A stretch of DNA of 39,948 nucleotides from an uncultured Clostridium sp. (GTDB taxonomy: Bacteria; Bacillota; Clostridia; TANB77; CAG-508), in the NCBI GenBank assembly GCA_900557045.1, contig USQY01000009.1, positions 1 to 39,948 on the forward strand, in the 5' to 3' direction. Both the position numbers and the translations under genes were made by a program. Of the stretch, positions 8,211 to 17,022 are shown piece after piece (position 1 is the first letter of the stretch; each line of letters starts with the position of its first letter). The notes under the pieces were generated by a model, which was given only the letters and a program-made list of their open reading frames with translations, did no database searches and had not been told where the DNA came from.

Positions 8211-8508
8211 AATAATTCCTCCTCTTGCTTTACCTACTATGTTTATTATTTTATTACTTATTATTTTCAAAGTCAACACTAATTGTTTGCAATTGGAATG
8301 AGATTCTCAATTATGACTAGCTAAATGAATGGCTGAAATATGCACTTATAAAAGTTTACAATTTGCAATTATAAATTCCTGTTTATTTATCCATCATGTA
8401 TCATTCTTACCAAGTAATTTTTCGACAATTTTGTTCTATACTTCTTGACATTAAAATATACTTATATTATTATATAGTTGTAAACCAAAAAACAAAGGAG
8501 GATTTTTT
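8211..8508. other. Divergent intergenic region with promoter for the zinc-ribbon gene
   Basis: About 300 bases between the divergent kinase and zinc-ribbon genes. Beyond the ribosome sites of both genes and the promoter at 8445-8473, I see no gene or RNA structure. Confidence 0.5.
8445..8473 (+). promoter_or_regulatory. Strong sigma-A promoter of the zinc-ribbon gene
   Basis: A consensus TTGACA (8445-8450) and TATTAT (8468-8473) are separated by 17 bases, 36 bases ahead of the ATG at 8509, followed by an AAAGGAGG ribosome site. Confidence 0.8.
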
Positions 8509-9183
8509 ATGAGTAAGTTTTGTGAAAACTGCGGTGCAGAAATGGATGATAATGAAACAGTTTGCAAACATTGTGGACCTCAAGAAGAGGCTAAAGCTGA
8601 ACCAGAAGTAACAGCTTCTGTAGAAGAAACAGCTACAAATAATACAACTGTTGAAAATAATACATCTTCTGCTAAATCAAATAATACTAAAAATATTGCT
8701 ATAATTGGTGGTATAGCTGCTGCTGTTATAGTAATAATAGCAATTATTTGTTCTATTATTGGCGGAGGTTGGAAAAAACCTATAGACAATTATTTCAAAG
8801 GAATGGAAAAAGCTAATGCTAAAACATATTTAAAAGCATTTCCAAAATTCATGGATATGGATGATACAGTAGATGATGAGTATATGGAAGATATGATGGA
8901 TTCTTTTGAAGATGAATATGGTGAAAAAATAAAAATCTCTTACAAAATAACAAAGAAAGAAAAAATCAAAAAAGATAGTTTAGAAAATGTAAAAAAATAC
9001 ATCAAGAAAAAATACGAAGAAGATGTAAAAGTTTCTGCAGGTTATGAAGTAAAAGTTAAAGCTACTATAAAAGGTAAAGAAGATGAGGATACAGATACAC
9101 AAAAAATGTACATTTATAAAATTGATGGAAAATGGTATTATATGTCAATTTCACCTGATTCAGCTAAAAGTTATATAAAATAA
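8509..9183 (+). CDS. Zinc-ribbon membrane protein with extracytoplasmic domain
   Basis: A 224-residue protein with three parts. Residues 1-27 form a zinc ribbon (CENCGAEM ... CKHCG, four cysteines) facing the cytosol. An A/E/T/N-rich linker follows. One membrane segment lies near residues 64-86 (IAIIGGIAAAVIVIIAIICSIIGGG). The external domain begins KKPIDNYFKGMEKANAKTYLKAFP and ends GKWYYMSI. This outer domain aligns by eye with the mature part of the lipoprotein at 5573-6091, so the pair share one domain on two different anchors. Zinc-ribbon plus TM plus NTF2-like layouts are common in Firmicutes; role unknown. It has its own strong promoter and terminator and is one of only two plus-strand genes. 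Confidence 0.85.
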   Translation: MSKFCENCGAEMDDNETVCKHCGPQEEAKAEPEVTASVEETATNNTTVENNTSSAKSNNTKNIAIIGGIAAAVIVIIAIICSIIGGGWKKPIDNYFKGMEKANAKTYLKAFPKFMDMDDTVDDEYMEDMMDSFEDEYGEKIKISYKITKKEKIKKDSLENVKKYIKKKYEEDVKVSAGYEVKVKATIKGKEDEDTDTQKMYIYKIDGKWYYMSISPDSAKSYIK

Positions 9184-9189
9184 TTTAAT

Positions 9190-9220
9190 AAAAAACACAG
9201 ATTTAAAATCTGTGTTTTTT
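9190..9220. terminator. Bidirectional terminator after the zinc-ribbon gene
   Basis: AAAAACACAGATTT (9191-9204) is inverted at 9206-9219 (AAATCTGTGTTTTT), with T and A runs on both sides. It serves the plus-strand gene and perhaps mutS, which ends beyond it on the minus strand. Confidence 0.85.
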
Positions 9221-9231
9221 ATTTATTGTGT

Positions 9232-9341
9232 TTGTGTCTACGCAATATAAAAATGATTTTGCATAACTCCACATCATCCTAATCAGTTTTCCACCAAGAA
9301 CAAGTGCAGAAATTCCTAAGTGTTCTTTAATGTAGTTTTAA
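9232..9341 (-). pseudogene. Short coding remnant, possibly the C-terminus of a transposase
   Basis: Between mutS and the terminator the minus strand has a stop-free run translating to IKEHLGISALVLGGKLI and then RMMWSYAKSFLYCVD. It has no start or ribosome site. The 'LGIS-LVLGGKLIRMMW' pattern reminds me of transposase C-termini (IS110-like), but the match is weak and from memory. Confidence 0.25.
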
Positions 9342-9348
9342 TTATTAT

Positions 9349-11961
9349 TTAATTTAACTTTTCCTTTAACCTAACTAGAGTATTAAGTGCATCAATTGGT
9401 GTAAGAGTATTAACATCAATCTTATCAAATTCACTAGCAACTTCTGCAAGCTTAAAATTAAACATATCAACTTGGCCAGCAACCACTTTCTTGTTTTCCT
9501 TTTCAATAACTTTATTATTTAAGATATTTTTTCTTTCCAAACCTTTTAAAATCTCATTTGCCTTTTTTGTAACATTTGTTGGAACTCCTGCTAATCTAGC
9601 AACATGTACACCATAACTTTCATCTGTACCACCATTTACAATTTTTCTTAAGAAAACTATATCTTCCCCTTTTTCTTTTACTGCTATTGAGTAATTTTTT
9701 ACACCCTCAACTTTTTCTTCCAATTCAGTTAATTCATGATAATGTGTTGCAAATAAAGTTTTAGCACCACACTCTGTTTTATCTGCTATATATTCAGCAA
9801 CTGCCCATGCTATTGAAAGTCCATCATATGTTGATGTTCCTCTTCCTATTTCATCTAAAATAACTAAACTATTTGCTGTAGCCTCTTTTAAAATTGTTGC
9901 AACTTCCATCATTTCAACCATAAATGTACTTTGCCCCATACTTAAATCATCTGATGCACCAACTCTTGTAAAAATTTTATCTACAACACCTATTTTAGCT
10001 GAACTTGCTGGTACATAACTACCTATTTGTGCCATTAGAGTTATTAATGCAACTTGTCTCATATATGTTGATTTACCAGCCATATTAGGCCCTGTAATTA
10101 TTGCTAATCTATTATCATTTTTATCTAAATATGTGTCATTTGGAACAAATTCACCCGCTGAGCACATTTTTTCTATAACAGGATGACGTCCATCTTTTAT
10201 ATCTATTATTCCTGATTCATCAACCTCTGGTTTTACATAGTTCATATCTTCTGCAACAGTTGCAAATGATACCAAAACATCTAATGTGGCAACAATTGCT
10301 GATGTTTTTTGAATTCTTTGAATTTGATGTTCTATTTTTTCACGAATTTCTGTAAAAGCTTTATATTCTAAATTTATAACTTTTTCTTCAGCACCTAAAA
10401 TTTGATTTTCCAAATTTTTAAGTTCTTCTGTTACATATCTTTCGCAATTAGTTAAAGTTTGTTTTCTAATATATCTATCTGGAACCATTGATAAATTTGA
10501 TTTTGTAACTTCTATAAAATATCCAAATACTTTGTTAAAACCAACTTTTAAACCTTTTATTCCTGTTTCTTCTCTTTCTTTTGCCTCTAAATTTACTATC
10601 CATGTTTTTCCTTCTGTTGTAGCCTTTTTTAGAGTATCTATTTCTTCATCATATCCTAATTTTATTATTCCACCTTCTTTTACACTAATTGGTGGTTCTT
10701 CAACAATTGAGTTTTCTATTAATTCATATATATCTTGTAATGTATCTAATTCGTCATATAAGTCTTTTAATAAAGGTGATTCTGCTTTTGCTAAAATTTG
10801 TTTTATTTCTGGCAATTGTGCTACTGAATTTTTTAGTGAAATTAAATCTCTACCATTTGCATTTCCATAAGCTATTTTTCCTGCTAGTCTTTCAATATCA
10901 TATACTTTTTTTAAGCTTTCTGTTATATCTCCTCTTAAAATCAGACTGTTTTTTAATTCTTTTACAGAATCTAATCTTTTATTAATTTGCTTTACATCTA
11001 TTAATGGATCATTAATCCATCTTCTTAAAAGCCTTCCTCCCATTGATGTTGATGTTTTATCAAGCACCCATAAAAGAGTTCCTTTTTTAGATTTATCGCG
11101 CATTTTTTCAGTAAGTTCTAGGTTTCTTCTTGCATTAATATCAAGCGCCATGTATTTTGTTATACTGTAAATTTTTATTGTATTTATATGATCTAAATTT
11201 GTTTTTTGTGTTTCTGTTAGATATGTTAAAAGTGCATTTATTGCAGGAATTGAAAGTGAATTTTCATCTTCTTTTTTTATTTTATTTCCATTTTCATCTA
11301 GAACATTATACATATTGAATAATAACTCTGTTTCATCAACAAAATTCTCATCTTTCTCCAAAGAAACATATACATTAAATCTATCTTTAATTTTTGAAAT
11401 ATCAGATTTGGATTCGAACATCATAGTATTTACAATTATTTCTGATGGAGTATACCTAGAAATTTCATCTAATAATTTAGAAAAATTGTTATTTTCTTTA
11501 ATTTCTGTTGCATAAAAATCACCTGTAGAAACATCACAAATAGCAATTCCATAATAAATTCCAGTTTTATATATAGACATTATATAATTATTTTTCTTTT
11601 CCTCTAACAAATTAGACTCAATAACAGTTCCAGGAGTTACAACTCTTATAACTTCCCTTTTAACCATTCCTTTAGCTTCTTTTGGATCTTCCATTTGCTC
11701 ACAAATAGCAACTTTATATCCTTTAGAAATAAGTCTAGCAATGTAATTTTCTGCCGCATGAAAAGGCACCCCAGCCATTGGAGCTCTTTGAGGTTGACCA
11801 CATTCCTTTCCTGTTAACGTAATTTCTAATTCTCTTGATACAGTAATTGCATCATCAAAAAACATTTCATAAAAATCGCCTAATCTATAAAATAAAATAC
11901 AATCACTATATTCCTTTTTTGTATCTAAATAATGCTGCATCATTGGTGAATATTCTGCCAT
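9349..11961 (-). CDS. mutS: DNA mismatch repair protein MutS
   Basis: An 870-residue, full-length MutS. It recognises mismatches and small loops in new DNA and recruits MutL with ATP. The mismatch-contact motif is GDFYEMF (Phe30, Glu32). The lever/clamp region follows, and the ATPase has Walker A ITGPNMAGKSTYMRQ near residue 615-630, LVILDEIGRGTSTYDG (Walker B and signature) and the ATHYHELTELE H-loop. The C-terminus ends in a helix-turn-helix-type tail (TPIDALNTLVRLKEKLN). Start ATG 11961 follows TAGGAGG. It lies just downstream of miaB on the same strand, a common Clostridia order, with a 110-base gap that holds a hairpin close to its ribosome site. Confidence 0.98.
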   Translation of the reverse strand: MAEYSPMMQHYLDTKKEYSDCILFYRLGDFYEMFFDDAITVSRELEITLTGKECGQPQRAPMAGVPFHAAENYIARLISKGYKVAICEQMEDPKEAKGMVKREVIRVVTPGTVIESNLLEEKKNNYIMSIYKTGIYYGIAICDVSTGDFYATEIKENNNFSKLLDEISRYTPSEIIVNTMMFESKSDISKIKDRFNVYVSLEKDENFVDETELLFNMYNVLDENGNKIKKEDENSLSIPAINALLTYLTETQKTNLDHINTIKIYSITKYMALDINARRNLELTEKMRDKSKKGTLLWVLDKTSTSMGGRLLRRWINDPLIDVKQINKRLDSVKELKNSLILRGDITESLKKVYDIERLAGKIAYGNANGRDLISLKNSVAQLPEIKQILAKAESPLLKDLYDELDTLQDIYELIENSIVEEPPISVKEGGIIKLGYDEEIDTLKKATTEGKTWIVNLEAKEREETGIKGLKVGFNKVFGYFIEVTKSNLSMVPDRYIRKQTLTNCERYVTEELKNLENQILGAEEKVINLEYKAFTEIREKIEHQIQRIQKTSAIVATLDVLVSFATVAEDMNYVKPEVDESGIIDIKDGRHPVIEKMCSAGEFVPNDTYLDKNDNRLAIITGPNMAGKSTYMRQVALITLMAQIGSYVPASSAKIGVVDKIFTRVGASDDLSMGQSTFMVEMMEVATILKEATANSLVILDEIGRGTSTYDGLSIAWAVAEYIADKTECGAKTLFATHYHELTELEEKVEGVKNYSIAVKEKGEDIVFLRKIVNGGTDESYGVHVARLAGVPTNVTKKANEILKGLERKNILNNKVIEKENKKVVAGQVDMFNFKLAEVASEFDKIDVNTLTPIDALNTLVRLKEKLN

Positions 11962-11980
11962 TTATAATTACCTCCTATAA

Positions 11981-12005
11981 GGAAAAGGGGACGTTTTTCT
12001 TTTCC
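11981..12005 (-). repeat. Hairpin in the mutS leader carrying a GGGGACG core
   Basis: GGAAAAG (11981-11987) and CTTTTCC (11999-12005) form a perfect 7-bp stem whose loop side contains GGGGACGTTT, identical to the first ten bases of the 13548-13677 inverted-repeat element. It ends only six bases upstream of the mutS ribosome site. Confidence 0.55.
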
Positions 12006-12071
12006 TACTTTAATTACATAATTTGGAATTGTATAGAAAATTAAGTTGCTTTTTTCCACAATATATATTTT

Positions 12072-13466
12072 TTACACAATCTTCCCTTTTAAATACCACA
12101 TATGTTCTGAAACAATTTTTAATTCTACAATATTTCCAATTAAATCTTTGCTTCCTTCAAAATTAACCACTTTATTACTATCAGTTCTACCAGTTAAAAC
12201 ATCTTGGTTAGTTTTACTACATCCCTCAACCAATACTTTTTGAACTGTTCCTATATATTTCTGATTATTTTCTTGAATTTGACTTTCAACTAAAGCTTTT
12301 AGCTTATCAAACCTTTTATGCTTAATTTCATCTGGAACTTGATTTTCCATTCTATCTCCTGGTGTTCCAACTCTTCTTGAATATATGAACATATACACCT
12401 GTTCAAAATGAATTTGTTTTACAACATCTAAAGTATCTTCAAAATCTTCCTCAGTTTCGCCTGGGAAACCTACTATAATATCTGTTGAAAATACTATTTC
12501 AGGTATTATTTCTTTCATTTTTTTAGCAAGTTTTACATATTGCTCTTTAGTATATTTTCTATTCATAGCCTTAAGCACTTTAGTACTTCCAGATTGAAGA
12601 GGTAAATGTATTATTTTGCACACTTTATCACAATCTCTAATTGCTTCAATTACATCATCTGTAAAATCCTTTGGATGTGGTGAAACAAAACGAATTCTTT
12701 CTATTCCCTGAATTTTATTTACTTCTCTTAATAAATCAGCAAAACTCTTTACATCACTTTCAAAATCTACATTTCCACTTTTCAAATATGAATTAACATT
12801 TTGTCCAAGCAATGTAATTTCTTTATAACCTTGTTTTGCAAGTGATTTAACTTCATTTAAAATATCTTCTGGATTTCTACTTCTCTCACGTCCACGAACA
12901 TATGGAACTATACAATAACTACAAAAATTATTACATCCATTCATTATAGTTACAGAAGCCTTAATATTATCATTTCTGCTAATAGGCAAACCTTCAATTA
13001 CTTCCCCATCTATATCCAAAACATCTTCAATTCTTTTATTTTCAAAGATTTTAGTATATAAATCTTTTGGAAATTGATGTAATGTATGAGTTCCAAAAAC
13101 AATGTCGAAAAATGGATAGCTTTGTTTTAATTTATCCACTATATGTTTCTCTTGCATCATACAACCACCTATAGCTATAATTGTACCACGTTTTTCTTTT
13201 ATTTTCTTAACCTCACCAAGTTTTCCAAACAACCTATCTTCAGCATTTTCTCTAACACAGCATGTATTAAAAACCACTAAATCAGACTCTTCTAGCTTAT
13301 CTGTTTTATCATAACCCATCTCTTCTATCATACCACATAATTTCTCAGAATCGTTTTCATTTAATTGACATCCCATTGTTAAAATTAAATATTTTAAATT
13401 TTTTCCTTCATTAATTTGTTTTACTTTTTGTATATATTCCAATTCTTGTTTTATATCTAAACTCAC
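12072..13466 (-). CDS. miaB: tRNA-2-methylthio-N6-dimethylallyladenosine synthase
   Basis: A 464-residue radical-SAM methylthiotransferase that adds a methylthio group to i6A37 of tRNAs reading UNN codons. The N-terminal UPF0004 domain supplies cysteines at 33 (MGCQLNENDSE), 69 or 70 (NTCCVRENAEDR) and 102 (GGCMMQ) for the auxiliary cluster. The radical SAM motif is CNNFCSYC at 178-185, followed by IVPYVRGRERSR, the characteristic MiaB context. The C-terminal part has the TRAM domain (VLVEGCSK... LTGRTDSNKVVNF). Length and order fit MiaB and not RimO or MtaB. It heads the pair with mutS downstream. Confidence 0.96.
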   Translation of the reverse strand: MSLDIKQELEYIQKVKQINEGKNLKYLILTMGCQLNENDSEKLCGMIEEMGYDKTDKLEESDLVVFNTCCVRENAEDRLFGKLGEVKKIKEKRGTIIAIGGCMMQEKHIVDKLKQSYPFFDIVFGTHTLHQFPKDLYTKIFENKRIEDVLDIDGEVIEGLPISRNDNIKASVTIMNGCNNFCSYCIVPYVRGRERSRNPEDILNEVKSLAKQGYKEITLLGQNVNSYLKSGNVDFESDVKSFADLLREVNKIQGIERIRFVSPHPKDFTDDVIEAIRDCDKVCKIIHLPLQSGSTKVLKAMNRKYTKEQYVKLAKKMKEIIPEIVFSTDIIVGFPGETEEDFEDTLDVVKQIHFEQVYMFIYSRRVGTPGDRMENQVPDEIKHKRFDKLKALVESQIQENNQKYIGTVQKVLVEGCSKTNQDVLTGRTDSNKVVNFEGSKDLIGNIVELKIVSEHMWYLKGKIV

Positions 13467-13547
13467 TTTTATTTCTCCTTACATATTTTTACTTTCATTT
13501 ACATATTTTACTATATTTGTAGCTTTTTTTCAAGAGATTTTTTTATT
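13467..13547. other. Short gap upstream of miaB
   Basis: About 80 AT-rich bases between the miaB start and the inverted-repeat element. I see only the miaB ribosome site (AAGGAGA) and no gene. Confidence 0.4.
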
Positions 13548-13677
13548 GGGGACGTTTGTTGTTGGACATTTTTGTCCTACTTGGGACAGTTGTCGTAGTG
13601 GGTGTCATAGTGGGGACATTTATTATTGGACATTTTTGTCCTGTTTGGGACAGATATGTCCAACAACAAACGTCCCC
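13548..13677. repeat. 130-bp REP/MITE-like element with perfect 22-bp inverted ends
   Basis: The arms 13548-13569 and 13656-13677 are perfect inverted repeats, each beginning GGGGACGTTTG from the outside. Inside, a ~30-base unit occurs twice in direct orientation (13563-13592 and 13628-13657), each copy containing GGACATTTTTGTCC and TGTCC...GGGACA hairpins. The element is far more GC-rich than its surroundings and ends 12 bases before the -35 box of the TetR gene. GGGGAC/GTCCCC ends recall REP-type repeats mobilised by Y1 (RAYT) transposases; no such transposase is in the window. Confidence 0.85.
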
Positions 13678-13689
13678 ATCATGACAAAA

Positions 13690-13718
13690 TTGACTTTTCC
13701 CTCATTTTATTTTATAAT
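13690..13718 (+). promoter_or_regulatory. Promoter of the TetR gene
   Basis: TTGACT (13690-13695) and TATAAT (13713-13718) with an exact 17-base spacer, 42 bases ahead of the ATG at 13761. Confidence 0.8.
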
Positions 13719-13760
13719 ACCTATAACATAAAATACCACCCCAAGCGAAAGGAGTTCAAA

Positions 13761-14375
13761 ATGGGAAACGCCGAAATACGAGAACCAATCCAAAAACGTT
13801 CTATAGAAAAAAAGGAAAAAATAATACAAGCTGGTTTTGGTTTAATATGTCAAAAAGGCTATTACAACACAACCACTTCTGAAATAGCAAAATCTGCTGG
13901 AGTTTCAATAGGCATACTTTACCAATACTTCAAAGATAAACACGATATTTTGATAGACGGATTTAAGTTATATTCTAACTCAATATTCTTTCCAATGCTT
14001 CAAATTACTGATAAAAATAGGAATTTAACTATAACTAACTCAAATATTCCTTGCGTTTTAAAAGACATGGTAAACAAATTCATAAGAAACCACAAAATTT
14101 CTCAAACAGCACATGAAGAAATTATTGCAATGATTCACTCAGATAAAGAAGTTGCAGAAATATACCATAATTCCGAAATGGAAATGACAAATAAAATTGT
14201 TCAACTTTTATTAGAAAGTGGAATAAAAGTTGATAATATAAATGAAAAAGTTCATGTAGCAATTGGAATGATTGATAATTTATGTCATGAAATTGTTTAT
14301 CATAAACACAAACAACTAGATTATGATAAAATGATAGATATTGTAATATCTTCTATATGTAACATGATTATCTAA
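13761..14375 (+). CDS. TetR/AcrR-family transcriptional regulator
   Basis: A 204-residue one-component regulator. ATG 13761 is preceded by AAAGGAG, and the frame upstream of it has no ribosome site. The N-terminal HTH covers about residues 15-60: IIQAGFGLICQKGYYNTTTSEIAKSAGVSIGILYQYFKDKHDIL, the canonical TetR pattern. The C-terminal ligand domain (residues ~65-204) is divergent and gives no ligand. It is convergent with a decayed ABC exporter and shares a bidirectional terminator with it. Regulators of this kind often control a neighbouring efflux pump, so the exporter may have been its former target; that is inference. Confidence 0.92.
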   Translation: MGNAEIREPIQKRSIEKKEKIIQAGFGLICQKGYYNTTTSEIAKSAGVSIGILYQYFKDKHDILIDGFKLYSNSIFFPMLQITDKNRNLTITNSNIPCVLKDMVNKFIRNHKISQTAHEEIIAMIHSDKEVAEIYHNSEMEMTNKIVQLLLESGIKVDNINEKVHVAIGMIDNLCHEIVYHKHKQLDYDKMIDIVISSICNMII

Positions 14376-14462
14376 ATATTACAATAAATATTTATTATGT
14401 ATTTATTATATGTTTTTATTTAATTCTATATTTCATATATCTTGTCTTGAAAACAATCTTAA

Positions 14463-14502
14463 TAAAAAATAAATGTACTTTTACAAAGTACATTTATTTT
14501 TT
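14463..14502. terminator. Bidirectional terminator, TetR gene / ABC permease
   Basis: Fifteen bases at 14467-14481 are the perfect complement of 14485-14499 with a 3-base loop; A- and T-runs flank both sides. It lies between the convergent TetR and permease genes. Confidence 0.9.
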
Positions 14503-14508
14503 ATATTA

Positions 14509-15462
14509 TTACTCATTTGCCTTCAAACTTGAAACCATATCTATGCTTTTAACTTTTCTAGAAAGCCATTTGTTTACTAAAATAGCCACTACATAACTTC
14601 CCACTATTGCAAATAAATATGACACTATACTTACTTCAGCATTAAAATCATAATTTTCGCCTAAGGCAGAACCAAATATATAACTAATCATAGAAAATCC
14701 TAGTGGTAATCCTAAAATAATTCCAGTAACAGCAAGCCAAATGTTCTGTTTTACAAATATATTTTTTATTTGTTTATCTTTAAATCCTAGTACTTTCAAA
14801 GTTGCAAATTGATATTGTTTTTCTGAAAAAGATAGTGTTCCTAAGTTGTAAATTATAACAAAACTTAAAACTGCTGAAACTACAATTAATAATACAACCA
14901 TTGTTTTCATTACTCCCAACATACTTTCCATACCGCTTCTAATATTTCCTACACTTTGTATTTTGTCTACTCCTGATATTTCATTCACTTCAGATAAGTC
15001 TTTATTAGTATAAACAGCATCTGGTTTATAGTTTAAACCTAATGATTCATAATAACTTCTTGTTGCATTAATTTGCTGATTTTGTGGGTCTCTGTTTAAT
15101 CCAACAATTTTGCTGGTATACCAATTATTATCTCCAAATGCATGCCATGTAATCTCATCACCTATTTTTAAACTATATTTATCTGATAATTTTTCAGTTA
15201 TATATATACCATCATCAGATAAATTTATATAATCTTTATTATGATTAGTGTATTTAACATATTCTTTAGCCTCATTAATTACAATAACATTTGTTTCTTT
15301 TTTATCACCATTCTTTAACTCAATTTCTAAAGTTTGTGTTGTAGCATTTCCATATTTTTGTGTTATCTCTTCATATTGTTCTTCTAAATAATTGTTTTGT
15401 AATGATAATTTGTATTTAAAGTTATTTATTTTTTCAAATTCCCAATCTAAGTATGAATTCAT
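14509..15462 (-). pseudogene. ABC exporter permease, C-terminal fragment
   Basis: 317 codons of the second half of an FtsX/MacB-type permease. An extracellular domain is followed by three membrane segments (near residues 195-215, 240-262 and 282-300) with the FtsX-type FATLKVLGFKDKQIKNIFVKQN between them. The frame starts in mid-domain (NSYLDWEFEKIN) with no ribosome site. Its own upstream frame is broken and displaced by one base from the other fragment at 15468-16427. Full-length relatives run from one to the other through a further membrane block and the start of the second extracellular domain, so an internal stretch (perhaps 150-250 codons) has been deleted. Confidence 0.8.
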
Positions 15463-15467
15463 TGTAT

Positions 15468-16427
15468 CTAACTTTGTTTTTTTACAAATCTATTCATTGT
15501 AGTTACCACTGATAATAATGCAATAAATAAAAATAAAAATGTGAATACTCCTGAATATGTATCGCCTTCTTCAACTTCTGAATTATATACTTCAACAGAT
15601 AGGCTTGAATCTCTGTTAGTTACTGCAATTGCAGATTTTATAGTATTTTCAATATCTACTGTTGTTTGATTGATTTTTTCTATATCATCTACATCAACTA
15701 TTATTGAATTAAATACATAATAATCTTCTAAATTAAAATTTGGAATCATATTTTCTATCATTTCATTTGTTATATTTTGTTCTGAAATCATAGAATTTTC
15801 TGATATAATTTTTGATTTTAGCTCATTATAAATATATTCTTTAGGAAAACTACTTATAGATAAATATATAAATCCATAATCATTATGTGTTGGAAATATT
15901 TCTGTGCTATCTTTTACAAAATAAACATGATCAGGCGTATTTACAATTCCAACTACCTTTTGAGTGATTTTATAATTTTTATATTTTACAGAAATTTCAT
16001 CTCCAACTTTAATTCCTAAACTTTTTGCTAAATAGCTATCAAACCAAATTCCTTCTTTATTTTTTTCAAAGTTTTCTCCTTCAACAACATACATTTTAGA
16101 TATATTATTGGTCTCTATAAAATTTGTTTCTACTATTACATTTTTATGTTCTTCTAATTCCATATTTAATGTTAAAATTCTTTCAGCATCTTTTACATTC
16201 TTGATATTTTTAATATCTTCTAAATCTTGTTTTGTAAAATTCTCTCCTGAAACCCAAAGATCTTGCAAATTATTTTTTTCATAATAATCATTAGCACTCT
16301 TTTCCATTCCATCCATATATGCATGTATTCCTGTAAAAACAAATACTCCTAAAAATACCATTATAAATATGTTTATAAATTGAGATTTATTTATTTTAAT
16401 TTCTCTTAGACATTTTTTTAATAACAT
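15468..16427 (-). pseudogene. ABC exporter permease, N-terminal fragment
   Basis: 319 codons of the first half of the same permease. An N-terminal membrane helix (IFIMVFLGVFVFTGIHA, near residue 18-34) is followed by a ~240-residue extracellular domain and a second membrane helix (GVFTFLFLFIALLSVVTTMNRFVKKQ) that is cut off exactly where relatives continue into the 'RTQIGTLKALGF' coupling helix. Stop codons follow, and the remaining part of the protein continues in another frame. It starts one base after the stop of a truncated ATPase gene, the usual ATPase-permease order. Confidence 0.82.
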
Positions 16428-16428
16428 T

Positions 16429-16587
16429 TTACCACTTCACCTCATCAATCTCTTTTGGATTTTGGTTTGTAGTTACACTTTCTATTGTTCCATTTTTTAC
16501 TCTTATTACTGTATCTGCAACTTCTGCAAATAAGCTGTTATGTGTTACTATTATTACAGTATTTGCTCCATTATTTCCATCACCAAA
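16429..16587 (-). pseudogene. ABC transporter ATPase, C-terminal remnant
   Basis: The last ~50 codons of an ATPase in the minus strand: ANTVIIVTHNSLFAEVADTV then IRVKNGTIESV and a tail ending DEVKW. THN is the H-loop of the nucleotide-binding domain; this tail is typical of MacB/LolD-like subunits. In frame, a TAG stop precedes it at about 16590, and Walker A, the signature and Walker B are missing. Together with the split permease, the whole exporter locus is non-functional. Confidence 0.8.
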
Positions 16588-16657
16588 CTACTATTATGAT
16601 AATTGTGCAATATCACCCAAAAATTCAAGATATTCTTTGGTAACTATGTTTTAATAC

Positions 16658-16690
16658 AAAAAAAAATAGCCATATTGACTATCTTTTTTT
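16658..16690 (-). terminator. Intrinsic terminator of rpmE
   Basis: On the minus strand AAAGATAGTC (complement of 16677-16686) pairs with GGCTATTTTT (complement of 16662-16671) with a few G-U pairs, followed by a run of Ts, immediately after the rpmE stop codon. Confidence 0.7.
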
Positions 16691-16693
16691 GAA

Positions 16694-16894
16694 TTATGCA
16701 ATTCCGAATTTTTTCTTAAATTTATCTGCTCTACCACCTGTTGTTTCTCTTTTTAAGTTACCTGTCCAGTATGGATGACATTTTGAACAAACATCAATTT
16801 TCATTTCTGATTTTGTAGAGTTTGTTTTAATAACATTACCACATGCACATATGATTTCTGATTCTGTATAGTTTGGATGTAATCCTTCTTTCAT
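16694..16894 (-). CDS. rpmE: 50S ribosomal protein L31, zinc-binding type
   Basis: A 66-residue ribosomal protein bL31 at the subunit interface. It starts MKEGLHPNY, and has the zinc-binding cysteines of the C+ form: CACG near residue 16-19 and CSKCHP at 36-41. The conserved WTG, TTGGRADKFKKKFG end is intact. Cells with zinc-limited ribosomes often also keep a C- paralogue under Zur control; none is in the window. It is monocistronic, with its own terminator and a repeat-bearing upstream region. Confidence 0.97.
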   Translation of the reverse strand: MKEGLHPNYTESEIICACGNVIKTNSTKSEMKIDVCSKCHPYWTGNLKRETTGGRADKFKKKFGIA

Positions 16895-17022
16895 TTTGTA
16901 TTCACCTCTTCCTCAAAAAATAAAATATACCGTTTAATATATTATCATAATTTAAATTATTTTTCAATAGATTTTTAATTAATTTTCTTTATTTTTAGTT
17001 TAGTTTCATATTTACTCTAAAT

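Noticed and set aside
11847..12243. Plus-strand frames around the mutS/miaB gap
   Set aside because: Antisense shadows of mutS and miaB ends without ribosome sites.
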